Assembly: GCF_000263195.1 (NCBI RefSeq)
Contig: NC_018748.1
Span: 1-64,000 of the forward strand
DNA: 64,000 bases
Direction: 5' to 3'
DNA from: Emticicia oligotrophica DSM 17448
Lineage (GTDB): Bacteria > Bacteroidota > Bacteroidia > Cytophagales > Spirosomataceae
Below are positions 63,404-64,000 of this stretch, piece after piece (positions within the stretch are counted from its first letter, which is position 1; each line of letters starts with the position of its first letter). The translations under genes were made by a program, and so were the position numbers. The notes beneath the pieces are model-generated. The model saw only the letters and a program-made list of their open reading frames with translations, was not told the DNA's origin and did no database searches.

Positions 63404-64000
63404 ATGAAAATTGAACAAATTTATACTGGTTGTTTGGCACACGCTGCCTATTATCTTGAAAGCAATGGTGAAGCTGCGATTTTCGACCCACTTCGTGAGG
63501 TACAACCATATATTAATCGTGCAGAAAAAGATGGAGCTCAAATAAAATATGTTTTTGAGACACACTTTCACGCCGATTTTGTGAGCGGACATCTCGACTT
63601 AGCAAAGAAAACTAATGCAAAAATAGTTTATGGCCCAACCGCTAAGCCAGCATTTGAGGCCACTATTGCAGAAGATAATCAAGTATTTGAAGTAGGTGCA
63701 TGTAAAGTAAAAGCAATACATACACCAGGCCACACAATGGAAAGTACAACCTACATGCTCATTGATGAAAATGGGAAGGAACATGGTTTAATTACTGGAG
63801 ATACACTTTTCATTGGAGATGTTGGTCGCCCAGATTTGGCTCAACACGTAATTGCCGATTTAACACAAGAGAAATTAGCAAGTCATTTATACGATTCGCT
63901 TCGTAACAAAATCATGCCTTTGTCTGATGATTTAATTATTTATCCAAATCATGGTGCGGGTAGTGCTTGTGGCAAAATGATGAGTAAGGAAACAACCGAT
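63404..64000 (+). CDS. Second persulfide dioxygenase, truncated by the window end
   Basis: An open frame from ATG at 63404 to the last base with no stop (199 codons). The start MKIEQIYTGCLAHAAYYLES and the motifs ETHFHADFVSGH, HTPGHTMES, GDTLFIGDVGRPDLAQ and YPNHGAGSACGK show a metallo-beta-lactamase persulfide dioxygenase closely related to the one at 58615, by eye about two thirds identical. Whether it also carries rhodanese domains cannot be seen. The ArsR operator copy just upstream suggests the same control. Confidence 0.92.
   Translation, partial: MKIEQIYTGCLAHAAYYLESNGEAAIFDPLREVQPYINRAEKDGAQIKYVFETHFHADFVSGHLDLAKKTNAKIVYGPTAKPAFEATIAEDNQVFEVGACKVKAIHTPGHTMESTTYMLIDENGKEHGLITGDTLFIGDVGRPDLAQHVIADLTQEKLASHLYDSLRNKIMPLSDDLIIYPNHGAGSACGKMMSKETTD

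Noticed and set aside
1-64000. CRISPR arrays, tRNA or rRNA genes and prophage
   Set aside because: No regularly spaced repeats, no cloverleaf sequences and no phage structural genes were seen when reading the intergenic regions.

Overview
The window is a 64 kb piece of an A+T-rich bacterial chromosome from the phylum Bacteroidota, most likely an aerobic or microaerobic Cytophagales-type organism. The evidence is TAnnTTTG-type -7 promoter elements, no clear Shine-Dalgarno sequences, a C-terminal type IX secretion sorting domain, an ECF sigma/FecR/STN-TonB receptor set, and a fused ccoNO cbb3 oxidase gene. It opens 77 bases before dnaA, so the sequence was probably linearised there. No tRNA, rRNA, CRISPR or prophage was seen.

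Layout. 1-13.8 kb: dnaA, an rRNA methyltransferase, a secreted TIM-barrel protein, the sigma/FecR/TonB-receptor signalling set, purine nucleoside phosphorylase, rpmB, an unlisted 48-residue Cys-rich protein, a GNAT enzyme, a T9SS-secreted protein and a Nudix regulator-like protein. 13.9-20 kb: CorC/hemolysin-type protein, pyrE, a sugar MFS carrier, and a membrane protein/histidine kinase/LuxR regulator trio. 20-25.4 kb: the rimP-nusA-infB operon. 25.4-31.3 kb: housekeeping and secreted enzymes, including dprA. 31.4-46.5 kb: a large microaerobic respiration locus on the minus strand (SafE-like, ccoH, ccoG, ccoP, ccoQ, ccoNO, ccoS, ccoI) interleaved with two universal stress proteins and three uncharacterised proteins, faced by a divergent PAS kinase and a REC-CRP/FNR fusion regulator. 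46.5-47.4 kb: one intact-looking IS5-family element. 47.5-58 kb: mixed genes (LytTR regulator, fasciclin lipoprotein, U32 peptidase, ferredoxin, phospholipase C, DoxX/VOC/DHFR-like small enzymes, GlxA-type regulator, amidohydrolase). 58-64 kb: a persulfide (sulfane sulfur) locus with an ArsR repressor, a CstB-like dioxygenase-rhodanese fusion, two YeeE/YedE half-transporters, an AraC regulator, and the start of a second dioxygenase running off the end.

Two regulatory circuits can be read from the DNA. First, two palindromes of the form TATGA-N6-TCATA lie upstream of ccoNO and in the gap between a universal stress protein gene and the PAS kinase gene. This is the geometry of a CRP/FNR-family operator, and the only CRP/FNR-family gene in the window is the REC-CRP fusion beside the second site. 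Second, an identical 21-base stretch containing a near-perfect 20-bp ArsR/SmtB-like operator occurs before the ArsR gene and again before the second persulfide dioxygenase, which ties two loci 5 kb apart into one probable regulon. A strong terminator between a consensus promoter and rimP, a structured leader before the TonB receptor, and promoters that appear to make leaderless mRNAs are further points of interest.
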